Of a DNA stretch of 24,145 nt, positions 15,318-22,183 are shown piece after piece. This stretch comes from JBFKQC01 sp041627895 (GTDB lineage: Bacteria; Pseudomonadota; Alphaproteobacteria; Rhodobacterales; Rhodobacteraceae), in the NCBI GenBank assembly GCA_041627895.1, contig JBFKQC010000063.1:1-24145 (forward strand), in the 5' to 3' direction. The position numbers were made by a program, and so were the translations under genes. The notes beneath the pieces are model-generated. The model was given only the letters and a program-made list of their open reading frames with translations. It was not told where the DNA came from and did not search any database. How positions within the stretch are numbered: position 1 is the stretch's first letter; each line of letters starts with the position of its first letter.

Positions 15318-15409
15318 ATGGCCCGTCGACGGGCCATGCCGGCCGCCTGTCGACAGGCGGCGCGCGCGCGGTCGACCGCGCGCAAGAAAGCCGCGTCGAC
15401 GCGGCTTTC
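15318..15409. repeat. Array of four perfect palindromes each centred on GTCGAC
   Basis: In the 204-base gap between convergent stop codons are four adjacent perfect palindromes: ATGGCCCGTCGACGGGCCAT (15318-15337), GCCGCCTGTCGACAGGCGGC (15342-15361), GCGCGCGGTCGACCGCGCGC (15364-15383), and a 24-bp one with arms GAAAGCCGCGTC/GACGCGGCTTTC (15386-15409). Centres are 24, 22 and 24 bases apart. The arms differ completely, yet each is fully matched, while the GTCGAC core is constant. As RNA each would fold into an 8- to 10-bp stem closed by a UCGA loop, on either strand. A role as a multi-hairpin bidirectional terminator or binding array is inferred. Confidence 0.9.
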
Positions 15410-15468
15410 GCCATGGGCAATGACCGCTTCAGGCCAATTGCCGCGCAGGTCCGCCGCCGGCCGCCCGC

Positions 15469-16785
15469 TCAGACGATGTAGTGCAGCCTGTCGAACCCCG
15501 CACGCAACGCCGCGGTGCGGGGCGCGATGCCTTCCGGCCGGTCCGCGCGCAGCGCCTCGGCGATCAGGTCGGCGAGCGCGGGCGCGTCCGCCGCGGTGAC
15601 GCCCCAGCGCACCAGTTCCGGCGTCCCGATCCTGAGCCCGTTTATGTCGCCCGGCACCTCGGCGATGGGCAGCCCGATCCCGCAGGCCAGGAACCCGGCG
15701 CGCCGCAGCCGCCTCGACGCGGCCTGGCCGCCGCCGAAGGCGGCCGCCTCCAGCGCGAACTGGTGCGAGGCGGTGAAGCCCCGGCGCGCGGCATGAACCG
15801 GCAGGCTCAGCGCGTCGAGCGCCGCGGCGAGCGCCTGCGCCACGCCGATCATCGCGGCGGCATAGGCGGCCCCGTGCACCCGCCAGTCCAGCATCGTGAC
15901 CGCCAGCGCCGCGCTTTTCGCGGCATCGAAATTCGCCGTCATGCCGGGAAAGGCGATGCGGTCCAGCCGCTCGGCCAGCCCCGCGTCGCCGGTCACGATC
16001 AGCCCCGAGGGCGGGCCGCCGAGGCTCTTGTAGGTCGACATCGTCATCAGGTCCGCGCCCTGGTCGAGCGGGTTGCTCCACGCACCGCCCGCGATGATCC
16101 CGCATTGGTGCGCGGCGTCGAACAGCACCCGCGCGCCGACCTCGTCGGCGATGGCGCGGATCTCGGCCACGGGATGCTCGAAGAGGTTCAGCGACGCGCC
16201 CACGGTGATCAGCTTGGGCCGCTCGGCCAGCGCCAGCGCGCGCAGCGCGCCGAGGTCGAGGCTGTAGGCCTCGGCATCGACCGGCGCGTGCAGCGTGCGC
16301 AGCCCGTAAAGCCCGGCGCAGCCCGCCAGGTGATGGGTGACGTGCCCGCCGATGCCCGCGGGCGGCGCGATGATCGCGTCACCGGGCCGGCAGGTCGCCA
16401 TGAAGGCATAGAGGTTCGCCATCGCGCCCGAGGGCACGCGGATCTCGGCATAGGCCGCGCCGAACACCTCGGCGCACAGTTCGGCGGCGATCACCTCGAT
16501 CTCCTCGATCGCCTCGAGCCCCATCTCGTACTTGTCGCCCGGATAGCCCAGCGAGGGCCGGGTGCCGAGGCCCGAGGCCAGCAGCGCCTCGGCGCGCGGG
16601 TTCATCACGTTGGTGGCGGGGTTCAGGTTGAAGCAGTCGCGCTCGTGGATGTCGCGATTGCGCGCGGCCAGCGCCTCGATCCGGCGGGCGACGGCGCCGG
16701 CATCCTCCGAGGCCGTTCGCGCGGCGATCCGCTGCACCAGCTCTTCGGACGCCGCGGGCACCCAGGGGCGGACGGCAAGGGTCAT
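15469..16785 (-). CDS. Divergent SHMT-family PLP enzyme (not canonical GlyA)
   Basis: A 438-residue fold-type I PLP enzyme related to serine hydroxymethyltransferase. The Schiff-base lysine is Lys253 in STYKSLGGPPSGLIV, the PLP-ring Asp is Asp223 (LFDAAHQCG, with His226), and there are LGYPGDKYEMG (79-89), RVPSGAMANLYAF (116-128) and GGHVTHH (146-152). Canonical GlyA has SENxxS at the N-terminus and TTTHKTLRGPR at the lysine; here these are NPATNVMNPRAE and STYKSLGGPPS, so the substrate or folate use probably differs. Alpha-methylserine hydroxymethyltransferase or aldolase-type enzymes are candidates, not proven. A GGAGA ribosome-binding site precedes the ATG. It lies downstream of the 596-residue fusion gene on the same strand, but with a hairpin-rich 119-base gap between. 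Confidence 0.82.
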   Translation of the reverse strand: MTLAVRPWVPAASEELVQRIAARTASEDAGAVARRIEALAARNRDIHERDCFNLNPATNVMNPRAEALLASGLGTRPSLGYPGDKYEMGLEAIEEIEVIAAELCAEVFGAAYAEIRVPSGAMANLYAFMATCRPGDAIIAPPAGIGGHVTHHLAGCAGLYGLRTLHAPVDAEAYSLDLGALRALALAERPKLITVGASLNLFEHPVAEIRAIADEVGARVLFDAAHQCGIIAGGAWSNPLDQGADLMTMSTYKSLGGPPSGLIVTGDAGLAERLDRIAFPGMTANFDAAKSAALAVTMLDWRVHGAAYAAAMIGVAQALAAALDALSLPVHAARRGFTASHQFALEAAAFGGGQAASRRLRRAGFLACGIGLPIAEVPGDINGLRIGTPELVRWGVTAADAPALADLIAEALRADRPEGIAPRTAALRAGFDRLHYIV

Positions 16786-16840
16786 GGTCCTGTCTCCGGT
16801 TCGACGGGTCTGGTGCGACCATGCTGGCTAGGCGGGCAGT

Positions 16841-16904
16841 GCGCAAGCCGCCCGCTCGCTTGCGCGGGATGGGCTGGAACGGCGCGCACGGGCGAAGCCC
16901 GCGC
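16841..16904 (-). terminator. Hairpins between the fusion gene and the SHMT-like gene
   Basis: GCGCAAGC (16841-16848) pairs perfectly with GCTTGCGC (16858-16865) around a nine-base loop. CGGGC-GAA-GCCCG (16889-16901), with further outer pairing, lies directly next to the stop codon of the fusion gene. On the minus strand the latter reads as a stable GGGC-TTCG-type hairpin. Together they could end or reduce transcription before the SHMT-like gene; no T run is present. Confidence 0.45.
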
Positions 16905-18695
16905 CTAGCCGTCGAGCCGGTAGAGCTGGAAATGCAGCGGATCGGGGCGCTCGAAGTCGCCGCCCCAGAGGAAGCCGTGGCGCTCCATCACCTCGATGAA
17001 GCGCGCGAGCCGGCTGCCGGGCGGGGGATCGACCGCCTGGCCGAAGCGCATCTCGCGGCAGTTGACGTCGAAGGCGATACCCAGCGCGTGTGTCGACAGC
17101 AGCGAGGTCGAGCCGCGGATCAGGCGCGGGTTGTAGGACCCGCACCATTCGTCGATCACGCCGACAAGGTCCTGGCGGGCGAGGTCGGCGAAGGCGGCCT
17201 GCAGCTGATCCTTGCCGGCGCGGTGGAACAAGACCGTGGGCTCGGCGCCGAACTGCTCGGCGCCGAACAGCGAGACGCCGGCCAGTTCCGGCACGGGCAC
17301 GCGCAGGATGTTGGCCTCGTCCCAGGCGTTGACGAACTCGATCCGGCCGTTGTCGAGCGGGCGAAACTCGATCTCGTCGCGCAGCTTCGTGCGCAGGTCG
17401 GCCGCGGCCATCAGACGCTCGGCCCGGTTGAGCCGGCCCTCGGCCAGTTCGGCCGCGGCGCCTTCGGCAATGTTCCTCTGCTCGATGTCGTCGCTTTGCC
17501 GTAGCGCGGGCAGTTCGCGCGTGACCTCGGCGAAGCGGTCGGCGGTGCGGGCGGCGTAGTCAACCACGCCGGCATCTGTGTCGGCCACCGGTGCGGTTTC
17601 GTTGCCCACGACCTTGGCGAACAGCTCGGGGTCCAGCCCGTTCTTCTCGAGGATTTCCAGCACCTGACGTTCGAGGCTGCGCGGCAGTTCGGCGGGGGCG
17701 CCGTTCTGCGCCAGCGCGCTGCCGATCCGGTTGAACGGGTCCTCGATGATCGAGTCGACCCCGCGATAGCCGACGAAGCCGATCACCGCGACCGCCGCGA
17801 GGCGCGCCAGCAGCGGCGCGAGCGGCACGCGCGGCGCCGGTGGGATGTCGTGCAGGCGGTGCGGCGCCGATTCCGGCGGCCGCTTCGACTTGGCGCGCCT
17901 TGCCGCTGCCGGCGGTGCGTCGATGGCGTCGCGCAGGAAGTCCAAGAGATAGCGGTAGCGCTCGTCGTTCCGGGCCTCGGCCTTGCAGACGCTGAAGTGG
18001 TCGGCGCCGTTGATCGGGCGCGGGCCGGGCCCGGGCAGGTTCGGGTCGGCGTCCTGCCGACGCACCACCCAGCCGAGCCGGGTCGGCCGGGTCTCGTAGA
18101 GCGTCAGGTGCTCGACCCCGTTGCCGGCGCCGGCTTGTGCGTCGGCCCAGTTCCGGTATGCGCCGGAAAGCTCGAACAGCTCGTAATTGTTCCGCGCGAG
18201 ATAGCGGATCGTCGGGGTCGGCCACACCAGCAGGCGGAACAGGTCGGCGAGATTGCCCAGCCGCGAGCCGCCGTGCGGCGTGGCGTAGAACACCACGCCG
18301 CGCAGCCGGTCAAGCAGCCTGGCGTGGCCCTCGTCGCCGGTCAGGCCGCCCGCCGCCCGGGTGATCACCGACTTGGCGATCAGCCCGCCGAGGCTATGGC
18401 AGACCAGGAACAACGGCGCGTCGAAGTCACGGGTGACGGCGGCAAGTTCCTCGGCCACCTCGGTGGCGTATTCGCCCAGCGACAGCCCGCCGCCGCCCCA
18501 GCGGCTGGCGTGGGACAGGTAGTGAAGGCTGCCGACCGGCACGCCGGGAAGGTCGTCCTTCAACCATCGCGGCCAGGGTTCGATGTCCCGGCCGCCGCGC
18601 CAGGTGTCGTAGGCGTGCCCGCCCAGCCCATGCAGAAAGATCACCACCGCCCGGGGGTCGGAGACCGCATCCACCAACCAATATAGTCTTGCCAT
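16905..18695 (-). CDS. Fusion of SERAC1/PGAP1-like alpha/beta hydrolase, membrane helix and M15 peptidase
   Basis: A 596-residue protein. Residues 1-255 form a SERAC1/PGAP1-type serine hydrolase: HGLGGHAYDTW (22-32), WPRWLKDDLPGVPV, nucleophile elbow CHSLGG with Ser101, FYATPHGGSRLG (136-147) and catalytic-His block ADHFSVCK (His233). A basic stretch RRAKSKR (266-272) precedes one hydrophobic helix at about 291-310, which predicts the N-terminal hydrolase inside and the rest outside the cytoplasm. After a helical linker (335-440), residues 450-596 form an M15 (VanY/D,D-carboxypeptidase type) domain: YNPRLIRGSTSLLSTHALGI, zinc ligands His536, Asp543 and His588, and GFLWGGDFERPDPLHFQL. All key residues are present in both enzymes. 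I know no protein with this pairing. No clear ribosome-binding site is visible before ATG 18695. Confidence 0.88.
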   Translation of the reverse strand: MARLYWLVDAVSDPRAVVIFLHGLGGHAYDTWRGGRDIEPWPRWLKDDLPGVPVGSLHYLSHASRWGGGGLSLGEYATEVAEELAAVTRDFDAPLFLVCHSLGGLIAKSVITRAAGGLTGDEGHARLLDRLRGVVFYATPHGGSRLGNLADLFRLLVWPTPTIRYLARNNYELFELSGAYRNWADAQAGAGNGVEHLTLYETRPTRLGWVVRRQDADPNLPGPGPRPINGADHFSVCKAEARNDERYRYLLDFLRDAIDAPPAAARRAKSKRPPESAPHRLHDIPPAPRVPLAPLLARLAAVAVIGFVGYRGVDSIIEDPFNRIGSALAQNGAPAELPRSLERQVLEILEKNGLDPELFAKVVGNETAPVADTDAGVVDYAARTADRFAEVTRELPALRQSDDIEQRNIAEGAAAELAEGRLNRAERLMAAADLRTKLRDEIEFRPLDNGRIEFVNAWDEANILRVPVPELAGVSLFGAEQFGAEPTVLFHRAGKDQLQAAFADLARQDLVGVIDEWCGSYNPRLIRGSTSLLSTHALGIAFDVNCREMRFGQAVDPPPGSRLARFIEVMERHGFLWGGDFERPDPLHFQLYRLDG

Positions 18696-18783
18696 GGCGC
18701 CAACGCGTTCAAAGCCAATGCCTGGTCGGATGTTACACCGGGCGGCGAGTTGCGGAAGCGGAATTCCTGCGGGCCGGTCCCGC

Positions 18784-19023
18784 CTAGCCCGGGGCGGGGC
18801 GCAGCCGGTAGACGCCCTCGGGCAGGTTCAGCGCCGCGCCAAGGTCGCGGACCTGGGTCAGCGACAGGGTGATCTTCTGCACCTTGTCGGTGCGCGGGTC
18901 CAGCTGTTCGACCGTGACGCAATCCTCGAAGGCGTTGATGATCACGTCTTCCTGCAAATGCTCCGCGTCCTGGTCGATCAGCGTGACCACGGTGGAGTCG
19001 AAATCGTGCTCGATGGTAAACAT
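18784..19023 (-). CDS. Small acidic protein of unknown function
   Basis: A 79-residue soluble protein starting MFTIEHDFDSTVVTLID and rich in Asp and Glu (EHLQEDVIINAFEDCVTVEQLD). It has a strand-like alternating pattern, then a helix KITLSLTQVRDLGAAL and the ending LPEGVYRLRPAPG. I recognise no family. I chose ATG 19023 because the upstream extension to 19107 reads as low-quality GC-rich sequence; the ribosome-binding site is weak in either case. It lies 88 bases upstream of the hydrolase-M15 fusion on the same strand, so the two may be cotranscribed, and it diverges from the M48 lipoprotein gene. Confidence 0.65.
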   Translation of the reverse strand: MFTIEHDFDSTVVTLIDQDAEHLQEDVIINAFEDCVTVEQLDPRTDKVQKITLSLTQVRDLGAALNLPEGVYRLRPAPG

Positions 19024-19196
19024 GGGCCAAAGCCTAGCCGCGCCCGGCGCCCTTGCCCAGACGCAACCGCCGCCGTCGCGGGGCGGCAGGCCGAAACCGC
19101 ATGGCATCCGGCACGGAGGCCATCGGCCGGAATTCGCGGCTGGCCGTTCCCGGTCACTTCGGCGATGATGAAAAAAAAACCAGGCACGCCCCGACC

Positions 19197-19901
19197 ATGC
19201 CCCGACGCCTTGCCCTGATCCTGATCTTCGCCCTCGCGGGCTGCGCCGCGCTGCCGGCGCCGCCGCCGGTCGAGCATGCCGGCGCCCGGCGCGCCGATCT
19301 GCCCTCGCCCGAGCAGGCGGCCGAGAACTTCATCGCCGTGGTGGACCGGGTGGAACCCGTGGCCGAGCGGATCTGCCGGGCAGAGCGGCCGGGACTCGAC
19401 TGCGACTACCAGATCGTCGTCGACGGCCGCCCAGAGATGCCGCCCAACGCGTTCCAGACGGTCGACCGGGCCGGGCGGCCGATCATCGCCTTCACGATCT
19501 CGCTGATCGCCGAGGCGCGGAACCAGGACGAACTGGGCTTCATCCTCGGGCACGAGGCGGCGCATCACATCGCCGGCCACCTGCCGCGCCAGCAGGAAAG
19601 CGCGGTGCGCGGCGCGGTGCTGGCAGGCGTGCTGGCCACGCTCGGCGGCGGCGATGCCGGCGTGGTGCGCACCGCGCAGGATATCGGCGCCACCGTGGGC
19701 GCGCGGGCCTATTCCAAGGATTTCGAGCTCGAGGCCGACGCGCTGGGCACCGTGATCGCCTACCGCGCGGGCTATGACCCCGAGCTTGGCGCAGCCTACT
19801 TCACCCGGATCCAGGACCCGGGAAACATGTTCCTCGGCACGCATCCGCCGAACGCCCGGCGGATCGAGACCGTGCGCCGCACCGTCGCGACGCTGCGCTG
19901 A
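19197..19901 (+). CDS. M48 family metalloprotease, lipoprotein
   Basis: A 234-residue zinc protease exported as a lipoprotein: basic start MPRR, hydrophobic LALILIFA and a lipobox LAGC with Cys16. The HExxH motif is HEAAH (119-123) and the third ligand is Glu179 in FELEADALG. THPPNARRIETVR near the end is the usual M48 closing block. Relatives (the BepA/LoiP/YcaL type) act in the periplasm on misassembled outer-membrane proteins; a similar quality-control role here is inferred. There is no clear ribosome-binding site before ATG 19197. A nine-A tract (19171-19179) just upstream, preceded by ATGATG in another frame, makes the true N-terminus slightly uncertain. Confidence 0.88.
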   Translation: MPRRLALILIFALAGCAALPAPPPVEHAGARRADLPSPEQAAENFIAVVDRVEPVAERICRAERPGLDCDYQIVVDGRPEMPPNAFQTVDRAGRPIIAFTISLIAEARNQDELGFILGHEAAHHIAGHLPRQQESAVRGAVLAGVLATLGGGDAGVVRTAQDIGATVGARAYSKDFELEADALGTVIAYRAGYDPELGAAYFTRIQDPGNMFLGTHPPNARRIETVRRTVATLR

Positions 19902-19905
19902 CGAT

Positions 19906-19919
19906 TTGACCTGAATCAA
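19906..19919 (+). promoter_or_regulatory. FNR/FnrL-type binding site
   Basis: TTGACCTGAATCAA matches the FNR consensus TTGAT-N4-ATCAA with one difference. Its centre (19912.5) would place a class II transcription start near 19954, about 25 bases before the DUF6455 start codon. The TATCTG stretch at 19944-19949 is close to where the -10 box should fall. This points to induction at low oxygen for the genes at 19979 and 20233. Confidence 0.72.
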
Positions 19920-19978
19920 GGCGGGGCCCCCGGCCCGATGCTCTATCTGGCGCATAGTCGCGACAGAAGGGACGTGCC

Positions 19979-20236
19979 ATGGCGTTTCTTGGTAAGATCG
20001 ACCGGCATTCGGTTCTGGTCAACCGGATGTCGAACACGCTGGGGGCCGATCTGGTCGGCGCCGCGCTGGACGGTGCCGCGCCCGAGACGGTCCTGCGTTC
20101 GGCGGTGTTCAACTGCATGGCCTGCAGCGATACGGAGGCTTGCGAGGACTGGCTTGCCGGGCACGAGGACGGCGCCGCGGAGGCGCCGGACTATTGCCGC
20201 AACAAGGCGATTCTCGACCGTCTGGCCAGAATGTGA
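19979..20236 (+). CDS. DUF6455 family cysteine-motif protein
   Basis: An 85-residue soluble protein I recognise as DUF6455-like, a family of unknown function. It carries four cysteines, 46, 49, 55 and 73, in the pattern C-x2-C-x5-C-x17-C (CMACSDTEACEDWL then YCRN), suggesting a metal or iron-sulfur site. The start has GAAGGGA about seven bases upstream. Its promoter region holds the FNR-type box at 19906-19919, so oxygen-responsive expression is likely. The stop codon overlaps the GTG start of the next, homologous gene. Function is unknown; an electron-transfer or metal-handling role under anaerobic conditions is inference only. Confidence 0.83.
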   Translation: MAFLGKIDRHSVLVNRMSNTLGADLVGAALDGAAPETVLRSAVFNCMACSDTEACEDWLAGHEDGAAEAPDYCRNKAILDRLARM

Positions 20237-20460
20237 CGCGCCCCGAAGCGGCGCGGACGGCCTGCCTGATGCAGGGCATGGCCGAACGGCTTGGTGCGCG
20301 CCTGCCCGACGGCGGCGCGCTTGGCGGCATGGTCGCGGCGTGCCGGTCCTGCACCAAGCCCGACGAATGCATCCTCTGGCTGGTCGATCATGCGGCCGGC
20401 GCCGCGGCGGCGCCCGGGTTCTGCCTGAACGGCGAGCGGCTGGAGATGCTTTGCGACTGA
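20233..20460 (+). CDS. Second DUF6455-like protein, tandem paralogue
   Basis: A 75-residue protein from GTG 20233, which overlaps the previous TGA (GTGA); ATG 20269 or 20278 are later alternatives. Its cysteines 37, 40, 46 and 64 repeat exactly the C-x2-C-x5-C-x17-C spacing of the preceding protein (CRSCTKPDECILWL, then FCLNGERL). The WL after the third Cys and the N after the fourth are also kept. Sequence identity outside the motif is low, so this is an old duplication or two different family members. A strong terminator follows, making the FNR box, the two genes and the hairpins a compact unit. Confidence 0.78.
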   Translation: MTRPEAARTACLMQGMAERLGARLPDGGALGGMVAACRSCTKPDECILWLVDHAAGAAAAPGFCLNGERLEMLCD

Positions 20461-20535
20461 GGCGGCGCAACCGGAGGCCGGAATCGCGAAGGATTTCCCC
20501 CGGATCGGGCCTTTGACACCTGCCCGGCGCGGACA

Positions 20536-20589
20536 GCGGCCAGAGGCCGCCGCGCCAGCGCCGACCCGCCCCCTCGGGGCGGCGCTTTT
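20536..20589 (+). terminator. Double hairpin and T run after the DUF6455 pair
   Basis: GCGGCC-AGA-GGCCGC (20536-20550) is followed by CCGCCCC-CTC-GGGGCGG (20566-20582). The second stem extends outward through AGCG/CGCT with a bulge and leads into TTTT (20586-20589). This is the most canonical intrinsic terminator in the window. The rest of the 240-base gap before rimO shows nothing I can name. Confidence 0.75.
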
Positions 20590-20700
20590 CAGCGGTCGAC
20601 CTTGGACCGGCCGTTCGGCGGGGTCGCGGGATAAATCACGCGGAACCGGCGTTCGCAGCGCCACCCCGGCAGGTCGTCGCCGGCGCGGCCGGGGATCGCG

Positions 20701-22059
20701 TCAGACCAGCCGCCCCCGCAGATCGTACGCTCCGGCCTCGTCCACTTCGACCGCGACGATATCGCCGGGCGCGAGACGTTCGTGGCCCTCGTCGATGAAC
20801 AGGTTGCCGTCGATCTCGGGCGCGTCCGCCATGGTGCGGCAGGTGGCGGCGTCTGCGTCGACCTCGTCGACGATCACCTCGAGCCGCCGGCCGACCTTCG
20901 CCGCCAGCTTCGCCTCGGAAATCGCCTGGGCGCGGGCCATGAAGCGCTGCCAGCGGTCCTGCTTGACGTCGTCGGGCACGTGATCGGGCAGCGCGTTCGA
21001 CCGGGCGCCGGCGACATTCTCGTACTGGAAACAGCCGACCCGGTCCAACTGCGCCTCGTCGAGCCAGTCGAGCAGCACCTGGAACTCCGCCTCGGTCTCG
21101 ACGGGGTAGCCCACGATAAACGTCGACCTCAACGCGATCTCCGGACAGATCGCGCGCCACTCGGCGATCCGCTCCAGAGTCTTCTCGGCGGCGGCGGGGC
21201 GGGCCATGCGTTTGAGCGTGTCGGGGTGGGCGTGCTGGAACGGCACGTCGAGATAGGGCAGCACCAGCCCCTCGGCCATCAGCGGCACCAGATCGGTGAC
21301 GAAGGGGTAGGGGTAGACATAGTGCAGCCGGACCCAGGCGCCGAGCGCGCCGAGGTCGCGGGCCAGCCCGATCACCGGCGCCTTCGCCGCGCGGTCCTTC
21401 CAGTCGGTGCCGTAGGCCGAGGTGTCCTGGCTGATCACCAGAAGCTCCTTCACCCCCGCCTCGACCAGGCGTTCGGCCTCGCGCAGCACCGCCCGGGCAG
21501 GGCGCGAGACCAGCCGGCCGCGCATGTCGGGGATGATGCAGAACCGGCAGGTGTGGTTGCAGCCCTCGGAAATCTTCAGATAGCTGTAGTGCCGCGGCGT
21601 CAGTTTGACCCCTGCGGGCGGCAGCAGGTCGACGAACGGATCGGGCGCGGGCGGCACCGCGGCGTGGACCGCGTCGAGTACCTGTTCGTAGGCTTGCGGG
21701 CCGGTCACCGCCAGCACCCTGGGATGCGCGCCGGTGATGTATTCCGGCTCGGCCCCGAGGCAGCCGGTGACGATCACGCGGCCGTTCGCGGCCAGCGCCT
21801 CGCCGATCGCCTCCAGGCTCTCGGCCTTGGCGCTGTCGAGAAAGCCGCAGGTGTTGACGATCACCGCCCCGGCACCGGCGTAATCCGGCGAGATGCCGTA
21901 GCCCTCGGCGCGCAGCCGAGTCAGGATGCGTTCGCTGTCCACCAGCGCCTTGGGGCAGCCGAGCGAGACCATGCCGATGGTCGGCTGGCCCGGGCGGTTC
22001 GCCCCGGTCAGGACGGTTCGCGCCAGGTCGGGGCGCAGGTCGGGCGGATTCCGGCTCAT
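20701..22059 (-). CDS. rimO: Ribosomal protein S12 methylthiotransferase RimO
   Basis: A radical-SAM enzyme that adds a methylthio group to the conserved Asp of ribosomal protein S12. The 452-residue protein has all three parts. The first is an N-terminal UPF0004 domain with cluster cysteines 35, 71 and 100 (SLGCPKALVDSE, NTCGFLDSAKAES, TGCLG). The second is the radical-SAM motif CNHTCRFC (167-174), and the third is a C-terminal TRAM domain ending DLRGRLV. RimO-specific LDWLDEAQLDRVGCFQYENVAGA separates it from MiaB. One small departure is VGYPVETE where a PGE motif is usual. I place the start at ATG 22059; the longer frame to 22188 adds a non-family extension. It diverges from the lytic transglycosylase gene. 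Confidence 0.95.
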   Translation of the reverse strand: MSRNPPDLRPDLARTVLTGANRPGQPTIGMVSLGCPKALVDSERILTRLRAEGYGISPDYAGAGAVIVNTCGFLDSAKAESLEAIGEALAANGRVIVTGCLGAEPEYITGAHPRVLAVTGPQAYEQVLDAVHAAVPPAPDPFVDLLPPAGVKLTPRHYSYLKISEGCNHTCRFCIIPDMRGRLVSRPARAVLREAERLVEAGVKELLVISQDTSAYGTDWKDRAAKAPVIGLARDLGALGAWVRLHYVYPYPFVTDLVPLMAEGLVLPYLDVPFQHAHPDTLKRMARPAAAEKTLERIAEWRAICPEIALRSTFIVGYPVETEAEFQVLLDWLDEAQLDRVGCFQYENVAGARSNALPDHVPDDVKQDRWQRFMARAQAISEAKLAAKVGRRLEVIVDEVDADAATCRTMADAPEIDGNLFIDEGHERLAPGDIVAVEVDEAGAYDLRGRLV

Positions 22060-22166
22060 GGCGGGGCCTATAGCGCCGGGGCCGGGCCAAGGAAAGCCGT
22101 GCCGCGCGGCGGGCCATTGAAATCCGCGCCCGACCGCATCAGGGTGGCCGGACAGGCGCGCCCGGC

Positions 22167-22183
22167 AAGGAGGACAAGCCATT
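22167..22183 (+). promoter_or_regulatory. Ribosome-binding site that points to an ATT start codon
   Basis: AAGGAGG (22167-22173), the best ribosome-binding sequence in this region, is seven bases before ATT (22181-22183) but 16 bases before the first in-frame GTG (22190). The spacing favours initiation at ATT. Confidence 0.55.

Noticed and set aside
15318..15409. CRISPR array reading of the regular 22-24-base palindrome spacing
   Set aside because: The units are not repeats of one sequence with unique spacers; each unit is its own palindrome, only the six-base core is shared, and no cas gene is present.
22117..22145. TTGAAA as a -35 box before the lytic transglycosylase
   Set aside because: Seventeen bases downstream there is only CAGGGT, too poor a -10 to support a promoter.
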